From an uncultured Desulfobacterales bacterium (GTDB lineage Bacteria > Desulfobacterota > Desulfobacteria > Desulfobacterales > G020354645): a DNA stretch of 15,307 nucleotides. Shown here in pieces: positions 6,637 through 13,443 of the stretch. Where the stretch lies: assembly GCA_947259865.1 (NCBI GenBank), contig CAMYNZ010000037.1, positions 1 through 15,307 on the forward strand. Direction: 5' to 3'. Every line of letters starts with the position of its first letter. Position 1 is the first letter of the stretch. Position numbers and translations under genes: made by a program. Below the pieces are notes generated by a model that searched no databases, was not told the origin of the DNA, and saw nothing but the letters and a program-made list of their open reading frames with translations.

Positions 6637-6666
6637 TTGACGGAAACTTCGGGCTTTGGGTATAAA
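6637..6666 (+). promoter_or_regulatory. Candidate sigma-70 promoter for the corrinoid methyltransferase operon
   Basis: TTGACG (6637-6642), an 18-base spacer and TATAAA (6661-6666) match the sigma-70 consensus at 5 of 6 bases in each box. It begins six bases after the DsrE-like stop and points at the reductase-to-activator gene run. Transcription would start near 6673, leaving a leader of about 155 bases. Confidence 0.5.
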
Positions 6667-6829
6667 TATCGTTTAAACGCCTAACAAATAGATTCAGCTG
6701 TTGTCATCTCCAAACAGATATCTGAAATCTGAAGTGTCATCCAGGGATGATGCGTGAAACTAGCGCTGACCGGAAGATTTTCCGCATGAAATCTAAGGTA
6801 GCGACGAACATATTGCGGAGTGTTAAACA
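6667..6829 (+). other. Leader region of the methyltransferase operon with short dyads
   Basis: This AT-rich stretch holds three perfect dyads: GTTTAAAC (6671-6678), CAGATATCTG (6715-6724) and TCATCC-AG-GGATGA (6737-6750). They could be protein sites or weak RNA stems. I looked for the cobalamin-riboswitch core and did not find a convincing one. No copy of the three-site operator upstream of the symporter is present. Confidence 0.35.
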
Positions 6830-7525
6830 ATGACAAGAAAAGAACCCCCTGCGCCGGATAACATGGGTGCCAGGGTCTACACCTCAGAGTTGTTGGAACG
6901 ACAGTGGCTTTCGAAGAAAGCCTTTGAAGTCGAACTGACCAAACCCTCTTTATTTGAATTTTCACCGGGTCAATGCATATGTTTTATCTACGAAACGATA
7001 CATAGATACTACTCATTGATCTGCAAACCTGCGGATTCAACGCTTAGAATTTGTGTGCACAGCGTGGAAAATGGGGTTTTCTCTCCCCTGCTGGCGACCG
7101 CAAAAATGGGCACCCGTTTTAACTTCAGCGGTCCGCATGGCTATTTTATATTCCGACCTTCGAAACGAACACCGGTCTTTGCTGCTACCGGGACCGGAAT
7201 CGCACCTTTTTTATCAATGGGACGTTCCGGCGCAGACGGGTTCACCGTACTTCACGAAGTCGAAAACCCTGAGGAACTCTACTACGCGTCCTCCTTTCGT
7301 CGTTTTGCAAAACGATATGTCCCTTGCATTTTGGAGGTTCCACCTGGATCCGCAGAACCGGCCGATATCTATTCAGGGAATGCCGCCAACTACCTTTCGG
7401 AGCATTTACCGCCAAATCACTACGACTTCTATCTGTGTGGCCATGAAAAAATGATACGAGAGGTCACGCTGCTGGTCGATGAGCAGTTTCCGGGATCCTT
7501 GATCTTCAGGGAAGTTTATTATTAA
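6830..7525 (+). CDS. FAD/NAD(P)-binding ferredoxin reductase-like protein
   Basis: A 231-residue protein of the ferredoxin-NADP reductase superfamily. The FAD-binding motif RYYS is at 59-62, the nucleotide-binding loop ATGTGIAPF at 119-127, the CGHEKM element at 203-208, and the C-terminus ends in aromatic residues (REVYY), as expected for this fold. It has no Fe-S cysteine motif of its own and is near the short end of the family. It should pass electrons between NAD(P)H and a one-electron carrier. It is the first gene of the operon that ends with a 2Fe-2S corrinoid activator, so a natural partner is that activator; this is inference. GGAG lies about 10 bases before the ATG. An in-frame ATG at residue 12 lacks a better site. 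Confidence 0.82.
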   Translation: MTRKEPPAPDNMGARVYTSELLERQWLSKKAFEVELTKPSLFEFSPGQCICFIYETIHRYYSLICKPADSTLRICVHSVENGVFSPLLATAKMGTRFNFSGPHGYFIFRPSKRTPVFAATGTGIAPFLSMGRSGADGFTVLHEVENPEELYYASSFRRFAKRYVPCILEVPPGSAEPADIYSGNAANYLSEHLPPNHYDFYLCGHEKMIREVTLLVDEQFPGSLIFREVYY

Positions 7526-7558
7526 TCAGGCACGGCTTTTATATAAGCGGAGGCTAAC

Positions 7559-8509
7559 ATGTTTACATTTGCAACGGAGCAAATAGTTTGTGAAGTGGGA
7601 GGGGTGAAGTTTGGCGGGCAACCCGGAAAATACCCGACGGCGGTCTGTTCATCCATTTTCCAGAAGGGCGACAGGGTTTTTAAGGGAAAGCGCAAAGAAG
7701 GCTTTGACGAGAAGCGGGCCGAAGAGCTGCTCAAGACCCAGGAAAAACTCTCGCAAGAGACAGGTGTTCCGGGAATGGCGGACATTGTAGCCAACACAGG
7801 ACAGGAATTCAAAGTTTTCATTGATTTCCTGACATCGGTGAGCGAAATGCCATTTTGTATCGATGCCTGGGTGTTAAAACCCAAACTGGAGGGCGCGGCC
7901 CACTGTGCTGACAAAGGGCTGCTGGATCGCATGTTTTATAACAGCCTGACCGTCTGGGAAAAGGACATCGAAACAGAGATTCGGGAAATTTCACAACTGG
8001 GTGTGAAGCATGTTTTGCTGGTCGCCTTTGATCAGGAGGATCAGATGCCCAGCGGCCGCATAACCGGTACCCAGAGGCTCCTGGATGCCATTGAAAAAGT
8101 GGGGGCGGAGTTTGAAAGTATTTTGATAGACACGTCGGTTATGAACGGTCCCGCGACGGCCTTGTGTGGAATCGCAAATCGTATGGTAAAAGAGAAATGG
8201 GGATTTCCGGCTGCCAGTGCGCCCAGTAACGGTTCTTATATGTGGACGCAGGCTAGAGAACTCTGGGGCTTTAAGGGATGGTCTGCGGCGGATGCGGCCC
8301 TGGAAGCGCTTTCTTCATTTTTTTACCACGACATGGTCTTCTCCGGGCCGATGGCCGGTGCAACGCGGATCTTTCCTGCGGTCGCCATGGCCGATGCTTT
8401 TCTGGCCACATCGGTCTTTGCCGAGACAAAACAATTACCCCAAGAACCCACTCACCCCCTTTACAAACTGTTTCCTGATTTTGTAGATCAGCTTAAAACG
8501 TTACAATAG
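7559..8509 (+). CDS. MtrH-like methyltransferase (corrinoid:pterin methyl transfer)
   Basis: A 316-residue protein matching the MtrH family (tetrahydromethanopterin S-methyltransferase subunit H and bacterial relatives) over its length, with a dihydropteroate-synthase-like TIM barrel predicted. Visible family landmarks include GGVKFGGQPGKYPT near the N-terminus, VPGMADIVANTG near 77-88, IDAWVLKP near 101-108, LIDTSVMNGPA near 197-207 and FSGPMAGATRIFPA near 260-273. In corrinoid O-demethylases (MtvA, MtoA and the MT II enzymes of Acetobacterium) this component transfers the methyl group from the corrinoid protein to tetrahydrofolate or tetrahydromethanopterin. A bacterial host suggests folate. 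The gene starts 33 bases after the reductase with GCGGAGG upstream, and lies 48 bases before the second zinc methyltransferase. Confidence 0.88.
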   Translation: MFTFATEQIVCEVGGVKFGGQPGKYPTAVCSSIFQKGDRVFKGKRKEGFDEKRAEELLKTQEKLSQETGVPGMADIVANTGQEFKVFIDFLTSVSEMPFCIDAWVLKPKLEGAAHCADKGLLDRMFYNSLTVWEKDIETEIREISQLGVKHVLLVAFDQEDQMPSGRITGTQRLLDAIEKVGAEFESILIDTSVMNGPATALCGIANRMVKEKWGFPAASAPSNGSYMWTQARELWGFKGWSAADAALEALSSFFYHDMVFSGPMAGATRIFPAVAMADAFLATSVFAETKQLPQEPTHPLYKLFPDFVDQLKTLQ

Positions 8510-8557
8510 TTAGCGCGCAGTTGATGCCCAAACCAATCGTTCAGAAAGGAGCATTAT

Positions 8558-9604
8558 ATGTCTGAATTAACCCCCAAAGAGAGAGTGATGCGGCTTTTTC
8601 ATCGTGAACCCATCGATACGATGCCATGTTTCAGCGGTATGGGCATGGTCGCCATTCAGGCCATAAAGGAGATGGGTATCCGATTTGCAGAGGTTCATAC
8701 GTCGGCCGAAAACCTGGCGCGTTCAGCTATGGTGACAGCGGAGATGTTCGGTTTCGATGCCGTGGTCATTCCCTATGATATGTGCACCGTACCCGAGGCT
8801 TTGGGCCGGGGCGTCAGTCTCTACGACGGCTCGGAAGATATTCTTTACCCAACTGTGCCGACGAAGTGGGGCCGTCTCGATGAGGTAGAAATACCCGAGG
8901 ATTTTCTCAGTAAAGGCCGCATGCCGCTGGTTGACGAGGCTTTCGAAATTTTGAAGTCTCGCCTGGACGGCCATCTTGCCATCGGAGGCTGGGTGTTGGG
9001 CCCTTTCACCATGGCAGGTCAAGTTATTGAATTGGATCTTTTACTTAAGGGCGTACGTAAGGATAAAGAAAGAGTCGAGGCCTTTCTTTCGAAAATGACC
9101 GATCTGGTCATCAACGTGGCCCGGCATTATCAAAGCGTCGGTGTGGACTATATGAACGTTCGGGAAATGGGCTCCGGATCCGATCTGCTTTCTCCCAAAG
9201 TATGGAAAACGCTGATTCAGCCGAATCTTGTAAGGGTTTTCGAGGCGCTGGAAATCCCAACCGTCAATCATATCTGCGGATCTACTGATCTGATCGTTGA
9301 GATGATGAATGAATGCGGGGCCGATGCCTTGAGCGTCGATCAAAAAAACAATGTGGTTGAATCCCGCAAAAAACTGGGCAATGATGTATTGTTGTTGGGA
9401 AATTTTGATCCGTACGGCACGCTGGTGACCGGTGATGTTGCCGACGTCGAACCGGCGATCAAAAAATGCATCGATGACGGTGTCGACGCGGTTTGGCCGG
9501 GTTGTGACCTCTGGCCGGATATGAAAAAGGAAAATGTTGAGGCGTATGTACAAACTGTACGAAAACACGGCACACAAGCTTCTCCAGCTGTGGGACGACT
9601 TTAA
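8558..9604 (+). CDS. MtaA/UroD-family zinc methyltransferase, second copy (MtvB/MtoB-like candidate)
   Basis: A 348-residue member of the MtaA/UroD superfamily with the methyltransferase zinc triad H238-x-C240 (VNHICGS) and C316 (WPGCDLW). It differs clearly from the copy at 4431 along its length, so the two are not a recent duplication. Flanked by an MtrH-like gene and a corrinoid-protein gene, it holds the position of the first methyltransferase in O-demethylase sets such as mtoABCD or mtvABC, which would move a methyl group from the substrate to Co(I). The zinc would activate or position the substrate oxygen or sulfur. AAAGGAG lies 7 bases before the ATG. Methoxylated aromatics are the leading substrate guess, and methyl thioethers an alternative. 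Confidence 0.88.
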   Translation: MSELTPKERVMRLFHREPIDTMPCFSGMGMVAIQAIKEMGIRFAEVHTSAENLARSAMVTAEMFGFDAVVIPYDMCTVPEALGRGVSLYDGSEDILYPTVPTKWGRLDEVEIPEDFLSKGRMPLVDEAFEILKSRLDGHLAIGGWVLGPFTMAGQVIELDLLLKGVRKDKERVEAFLSKMTDLVINVARHYQSVGVDYMNVREMGSGSDLLSPKVWKTLIQPNLVRVFEALEIPTVNHICGSTDLIVEMMNECGADALSVDQKNNVVESRKKLGNDVLLLGNFDPYGTLVTGDVADVEPAIKKCIDDGVDAVWPGCDLWPDMKKENVEAYVQTVRKHGTQASPAVGRL

Positions 9605-9639
9605 AGCAAATGCTTAACGATCACCTGATAAAAAACGTA

Positions 9640-9657
9640 CCCGATCCTTTGATTGGG
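9640..9657 (+). promoter_or_regulatory. Hairpin next to the corrinoid-protein ribosome-binding site
   Basis: CCCGATC-CTTT-GATTGGG forms seven pairs, one a G-U wobble, with a four-base loop. It ends directly before AAGGAGG (9658-9664), leaving the site free. Such a stem could mark an RNA processing or stability point that raises expression of the corrinoid protein. Confidence 0.4.
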
Positions 9658-9671
9658 AAGGAGGCCTAAAG

Positions 9672-10343
9672 ATGGAAGATGCTAGAAAAGAAGAGATCCT
9701 AAAAAAGCTGGCTGAGGCGGTTGTAGAATTTGAGGAAGATATGGCCAAGGAGTGGGCTCAAATCGCACTGGATGAGGGCATGGATGCCTTTGAGGCCATC
9801 ATGGATGGTCTGGCTGCGGGCATGGAAACCGTCGGAGATCTCTACGATCAACAGGAGTATTTTGTTCCGGAACTGTTGATGTCTGCCGACGCCCTGTACG
9901 CGGGCTTGGACATTCTCAAACCGCATATTAAACAGGACGAGATAAAGAAAATGGGGCAGGTTGTCATCGGCACGGTACAGGGAGATGTGCATGATATCGG
10001 GAAGAATATCATCAAGCTCATGTTTGACGTTGGCGGTTTTGAAGTTCATGATTTGGGACGGGATGTCCCCCTCGAAAAATTTGTCGAAGAACAGCTTAAA
10101 ACCGATGCCGAAATTGTGGCCATGTCGGCAATGATGACCACCACCATGGTCGGCATGAAAAAGGTAATCGAGATGATCAAGGCCAAGAATCCAAACGTGG
10201 CCATTATGCTGGGTGGGGCCCCTGTGACAAAGGATACGGCCGACCTCTGGGGTGCAGACGGATATGCCGAGTCCGCCGGCAACGCCGTGCAGGAGGCCAT
10301 AAAAATGATCGGCCAGCTCAGAAAATTGCAGGAGCAGGATTAG
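9672..10343 (+). CDS. Methyltransferase corrinoid protein (MtaC/MtvC/MtoC-like)
   Basis: A 223-residue two-domain corrinoid carrier. The helical cap domain covers about residues 5-90 and includes the ELLMSADAL element at 67-75. The Rossmann-like B12 domain follows, with the base-off/His-on signature D105-x-H107-x2-G110 (GDVHDIGKN), then S152 in MSAMM and the GG loop at 181-182. H107 should ligate cobalt from below. The protein cycles between Co(I) and methyl-Co(III), accepting a methyl group from a zinc methyltransferase and giving it to the MtrH-like enzyme. It is the only corrinoid-protein gene in the window, so both zinc methyltransferases may depend on it. AAGGAGG 7 bases before the ATG is a strong ribosome-binding site. 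Length and motifs are normal for the family. Confidence 0.94.
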   Translation: MEDARKEEILKKLAEAVVEFEEDMAKEWAQIALDEGMDAFEAIMDGLAAGMETVGDLYDQQEYFVPELLMSADALYAGLDILKPHIKQDEIKKMGQVVIGTVQGDVHDIGKNIIKLMFDVGGFEVHDLGRDVPLEKFVEEQLKTDAEIVAMSAMMTTTMVGMKKVIEMIKAKNPNVAIMLGGAPVTKDTADLWGADGYAESAGNAVQEAIKMIGQLRKLQEQD

Positions 10344-10405
10344 CAGACCGGGCAGAATAACGCTGAAAAGGTGGAAACAGAGCTGAGACAGGAGGAAAAT
10401 CGCCA

Positions 10406-12469
10406 ATGGATGAAAAAATGGCCAAGGTAATCTTTCAGCCCTCAGGTCGCAGAGGTCTGGTCCCAAAAGGTGTCTCCGTAATCGAGGCCTCGCGGCTGCT
10501 GGGGGCGGACATCGAGGCTTTGTGTGGTGAAAAAAGAGTCTGCGGCAAGTGCAAGGTCCGAATCGAGGAAGGGTTTTTCGAGAAATATAACATCGATTCC
10601 AAAAAGTCGCATGTAAGCCCCTGGCAGCAAGAGGAAGAAGAAAAGTTCATCAACACCGCAGACAAGGAGGCGGGTTACCGCCTGGGTTGCGTCACTAAAA
10701 TAGAAGGGGACCTTCTCGTTTTTGTGCCCGAGGAATCCCGTGCCGGCAAACAGGTTGTCAGCAAAGCTGCACGAGACATTCATATCGAACATAATCCGGC
10801 CGTGAAATTGTACACGATTGCGGTGGATAAACCGTCATTTGAAGACCCCACCGGGGATTTAGAACGCATTTGTAAGCAGCTCAAAGAGCAGTACGACCTT
10901 GAAAATCTGAAAATTGATCTACAGGCACTGCGCCAGGTACCATCGGCGCTGCGCAAAGGGGATTGGAAAGTCACGGTCAGTGTCTGGATGGATCAGGAAA
11001 TCATCCGCGTGCGACCGGACAAATTCGAAGCCAGTTATGGTCTGGCGGTGGATATCGGAACCACCACGGTGGCGGCTTATTTTTGCGATCTCTCAACGAT
11101 GGAAGTCCTCGACACGGTATCGATGATGAACCCGCAATGCAAGTACGGTGAAGATGTGATGAGCCGCATCACCTATCATATGATGAACGCTGACGGGCTT
11201 GAAAAGATGAGCACTGATATCGTGGAAGGGCTCAACCAGCTCATCGACCAGGCGATTCAGTCAACCCATCCACCCCGAAAAAAGGTGAAAAAGAAAAAAG
11301 GCGACCAAAGCCCGGACGAATGGGTGGAAGCACCGCAAGAAGGAAAAACATACCGGCGGCTTTCCCGGGATGACATCGAAGACATTACCATTGGATGCAA
11401 TACGGCAATGCATCACATCCTTCTGCAGCTAGACCCGGAACATGTGGCGCTGGCGCCTTTCCCACCCGTGATCCATCACAGCCTGGATATCAAGGCCCGG
11501 GATTTAGGTCTCAATATCAACCCGTCTTCGTATGTTTTTATTCTGCCCAATGAAGCCGGGTTCGTGGGTGCGGATAACGTGGGCGTGCTGATCGCAGAAG
11601 CGCCGTACCAAAAAGATGAAGTCCAGCTCATTATTGACATCGGAACCAATGGCGAATTGGTGCTGGGCAACAAGGATAAATTGATATCTTCTTCCTGTGC
11701 GACCGGCCCGGCCTTCGAAGGTGCCCAATTGGCCTTCGGCATGCGAGCAGCACCGGGCGCGATTGAGCGCATCCAAATTGATCCGCAAACACACGAGGTC
11801 GATTACAAGGTCATTGGCAGGGATGCCTGGCGGAAATATTCCGAGCCGAAGGAGATGAAAGCCAAGGGTATCTGCGGGTCGGGAATCCTGGATGTGCTGG
11901 CCGAACTGTACAAAGCTGGCGTTATCACCAAAAGCGGTGTATTCAATAAAAAAGGCCAGAAATCCGACCGCTTCCGCAAAAATCCGGAAACCAAACTTTC
12001 AGAATTCGTCCTCGCCTGGGCGGAAGAGACCAGTATCGGCAAAGACATTGTGATTACCCAGAAAGATGTGCGCCAGATTCAACTGGCCAAAGGGGCTCTC
12101 TACGCAGGGTGTAAGCTGATGATCCGACGGATGCAGGTGGATAAACTGGACAACGTAAAGATTGCCGGCGCATTCGGGACCCACGTCGACCGCGAAAAAG
12201 CCCTGATTATGGGTCTTTTCCCGGACTGTGATATTGAAAAGATTGTATCGATAGGCAATGCGGCCGGAGACGGATGTAGAGCGGCACTTTTGAACCGCGC
12301 TAAACGCGCAGAAGCCAACTGGGTATCCCGCAATGTGGAATATATCGAACTTACAATAGAACCCGACTTTGAACGAGAGTTCATGGAAGCCATGCAGTTA
12401 CCCCACATGACCGATGCGTTCCCTCATCTGGAAGGGATCGTACCCGAAGATATTTTACATCAAAAATAA
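10406..12469 (+). CDS. RACE-type corrinoid reductive activator (2Fe-2S, ASKHA domain)
   Basis: A 687-residue activator of corrinoid enzymes. The N-terminal ferredoxin-like domain has four cysteines for a 2Fe-2S cluster: C40, C46, C49 and C95. A linker of about 110 residues leads to an ASKHA-type ATPase region with DIGTTT at 216-221, DIGTNGE at 411-417, GICGSG at 489-494 and AGAFGTH at 587-593. RACE proteins reduce inactive Co(II) to Co(I) with ATP-driven help; close analogues are MtoD and the acetogen activating enzymes. They differ from the 4Fe-4S RamA type. A lysine-rich insertion lies at about 291-300 (RKKVKKKK). It is the last gene of the operon, 62 bases after the corrinoid protein; GGAGG lies 10 bases before the ATG. 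Electron supply by the flavin reductase at 6830 is inferred. Confidence 0.92.
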   Translation: MDEKMAKVIFQPSGRRGLVPKGVSVIEASRLLGADIEALCGEKRVCGKCKVRIEEGFFEKYNIDSKKSHVSPWQQEEEEKFINTADKEAGYRLGCVTKIEGDLLVFVPEESRAGKQVVSKAARDIHIEHNPAVKLYTIAVDKPSFEDPTGDLERICKQLKEQYDLENLKIDLQALRQVPSALRKGDWKVTVSVWMDQEIIRVRPDKFEASYGLAVDIGTTTVAAYFCDLSTMEVLDTVSMMNPQCKYGEDVMSRITYHMMNADGLEKMSTDIVEGLNQLIDQAIQSTHPPRKKVKKKKGDQSPDEWVEAPQEGKTYRRLSRDDIEDITIGCNTAMHHILLQLDPEHVALAPFPPVIHHSLDIKARDLGLNINPSSYVFILPNEAGFVGADNVGVLIAEAPYQKDEVQLIIDIGTNGELVLGNKDKLISSSCATGPAFEGAQLAFGMRAAPGAIERIQIDPQTHEVDYKVIGRDAWRKYSEPKEMKAKGICGSGILDVLAELYKAGVITKSGVFNKKGQKSDRFRKNPETKLSEFVLAWAEETSIGKDIVITQKDVRQIQLAKGALYAGCKLMIRRMQVDKLDNVKIAGAFGTHVDREKALIMGLFPDCDIEKIVSIGNAAGDGCRAALLNRAKRAEANWVSRNVEYIELTIEPDFEREFMEAMQLPHMTDAFPHLEGIVPEDILHQK

Positions 12470-12493
12470 ACCGCTTAAATTCTTTATCAAGTT

Positions 12494-12536
12494 AATCAAT
12501 CCAAACAGCCTGCTTGAATCGGTCAGTTGATTTTTA
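12494..12536. terminator. Weak bidirectional terminator candidate between converging genes
   Basis: AATCAA (12494-12499) can pair with TTGATT (12527-12532), followed by a T-run that overlaps the stop codon of the minus-strand adenosyltransferase. The loop is long and the stem is AT-rich, so this is a weak candidate, but it is the only one between the converging genes. Confidence 0.25.
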
Positions 12537-13088
12537 ATATTCAATTCCCTTGCGGGCGCGGGCACCACGGTAATACGGGTGCTTTATCTGGACGAACTCG
12601 GTAACATAATCCGCCAGTTCGCTAAACTCCGCCGTCGTATCAATGCCGGTCAGTACCAGCTCAATTTTATTACGGCATCTTTTGATGAGGTCCAGAATCT
12701 GTTCTTTTTTTAGAAGATCGAAAATAACGGTGCTTAGAATTTCATCACATACGAGCAGATGGGGTTTGCGATCAATCGCCTCCAATGCAAATTGCAACGC
12801 CTTGGCAGCATGTTCGTAGTGAACCGTTTCGGGACCATGGGACATGATAAAAGGATGCTTACCCGGACACCGGTAAGCAATATTCGGGATTTTTTTAAAA
12901 ATGGTCACTTCCGAGGAAGTCCCGGATTTCATAAATTGAACAAAATCTATCTGGCGGTTATCCCCTGCGGCTCTTACGGATAGGCCAATTGCCCGGGTGG
13001 TCTTACCGACTCCCTTTCCATAGTAAATGTGAATCAGACCGAGGCCTTTGTCCTCGATTAAACCGGATCGTTTTTGGGTATAATAGAT
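12534..13088 (-). CDS. cobO: Cob(I)yrinic acid a,c-diamide adenosyltransferase (CobO/CobA-like), non-canonical start
   Basis: The open frame encodes about 184 residues of the CobO/BtuR family, which transfers the adenosyl group of ATP to Co(I) corrinoids. Walker A is GKGVGKTT at 24-31. Family features follow: GLSVRAAG, FVQFMKSG, HLLVCDEI, and the C-terminal ARKGIEY. The first ATG, at 12932, lies after the P-loop and would give an inactive fragment of 132 residues, so it cannot be the true start. Between the upstream in-frame stop and the P-loop there is no ATG, GTG or TTG. GGGAGG stands 7-8 bases before an ATC codon (13088-13086) followed by YYTQKRSG, which I take as the start. A CTG at 13037 is a second choice. 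A changed ATG or a sequence error could explain this. It converges with the activator gene and diverges from a second adenosyltransferase. Confidence 0.82.
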   Translation of the reverse strand: MYYTQKRSGLIEDKGLGLIHIYYGKGVGKTTRAIGLSVRAAGDNRQIDFVQFMKSGTSSEVTIFKKIPNIAYRCPGKHPFIMSHGPETVHYEHAAKALQFALEAIDRKPHLLVCDEILSTVIFDLLKKEQILDLIKRCRNKIELVLTGIDTTAEFSELADYVTEFVQIKHPYYRGARARKGIEY

Positions 13089-13335
13089 AGGGTCTGCCTC
13101 CCTTCTTTAGGGGTTGTCAAAAAACGTGCGGCATTCAAGCGTTTTTTTCTACAACCCCTTATGCCGCCATTCCGTCATTTTGAACAATATAATGGAAAGC
13201 GGCGAAATGTCGCAAAATGCATATAGAGGATTCATCCACCTGTCAACCGCTATCTTTGGGTTTTGCCTGCAAATTAGGCATCCTATTAATAACCATAAAG
13301 AGACCTCAAGGTTCCATAGGCAAGGGGTTGTTCGC
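13089..13335. other. Intergenic region between two divergent cobO-like genes, with inverted repeats
   Basis: No convincing gene lies here; an 84-codon frame starting at 13114 has no ribosome-binding site and an unnatural composition. The stretch holds a long imperfect hairpin at 13109-13159 and a wide inverted repeat, ACAACCCCTT (13151-13160) with AAGGGGTTGT (13322-13331). I looked for a cobalamin riboswitch and did not find its conserved core. Confidence 0.5.
13109..13159. repeat. Long imperfect inverted repeat (hairpin)
   Basis: AGGGGTTGT followed by six A and CG (13109-13126) is complementary to CG, a T-run and ACAACCCCT (13140-13159), with a small internal mismatch and a 13-base loop. 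The minus-strand adenosyltransferase would be transcribed away from it. It may be a terminator-like stem, a protein site or a degenerate repeat element. Confidence 0.5.
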
Positions 13336-13365
13336 TTGACACCATCCGCTGAAATCCGGTATCTT
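13336..13365 (+). promoter_or_regulatory. Candidate sigma-70 promoter for the plus-strand cobO gene
   Basis: TTGACA (13336-13341), an 18-base spacer and TATCTT (13360-13365). The -35 box is perfect and the -10 box matches 4 of 6. The start point would be near 13372, giving a leader of about 70 bases. Confidence 0.42.
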
Positions 13366-13379
13366 TAAGTTAAACGAAT

Positions 13380-13416
13380 CTGGGTTTCATCAAGGGCTTA
13401 CAAAGCGAAAACCCAG
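13380..13416 (+). promoter_or_regulatory. Leader hairpin upstream of the plus-strand cobO gene
   Basis: CTGGGTTT (13380-13387) pairs perfectly with AAACCCAG (13409-13416) around a 21-base loop. It lies within the predicted leader, 27 bases before the ATG. It is not a recognisable riboswitch and has no T-run, so a terminator is unlikely. Confidence 0.35.
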
Positions 13417-13443
13417 TAGCTGTGATAAAAAAAAGGAAATGAA

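Noticed and set aside
9041..9577. Open frame (178 codons) on the minus strand inside the second zinc methyltransferase
   Set aside because: It lies opposite a well-supported gene and its composition is not protein-like.
4431..9604. Annotation of the two UroD-like proteins as uroporphyrinogen decarboxylases
   Set aside because: Both carry the H-x-C...C zinc triad of the methyltransferase branch and lie in a corrinoid methyl-transfer locus, and no other haem-synthesis gene is present.
9699..10466. Long open frame (255 codons) on the minus strand across the corrinoid-protein gene
   Set aside because: It is antisense to a gene with clear B12 motifs and a strong ribosome-binding site; its translation is Cys/His/Leu-rich with no recognisable fold. 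It is a codon-bias shadow.
2963..12469. MttB-type pyrrolysine or glycine-betaine methyltransferase
   Set aside because: No MttB-superfamily protein and no long gene with an in-frame TAG was seen, so a quaternary-amine pathway is not supported here.
13114..13368. Possible 84-codon gene in the intergenic region on the plus strand
   Set aside because: It starts with TTG, has no ribosome-binding site, overlaps inverted repeats and a promoter candidate, and its composition is not protein-like.
13089..13443. Cobalamin riboswitch upstream of the cobO-like genes
   Set aside because: Expected from context, but I could not find the conserved core or a fitting stem set. A covariance-model search (Rfam Cobalamin) on both strands would decide.
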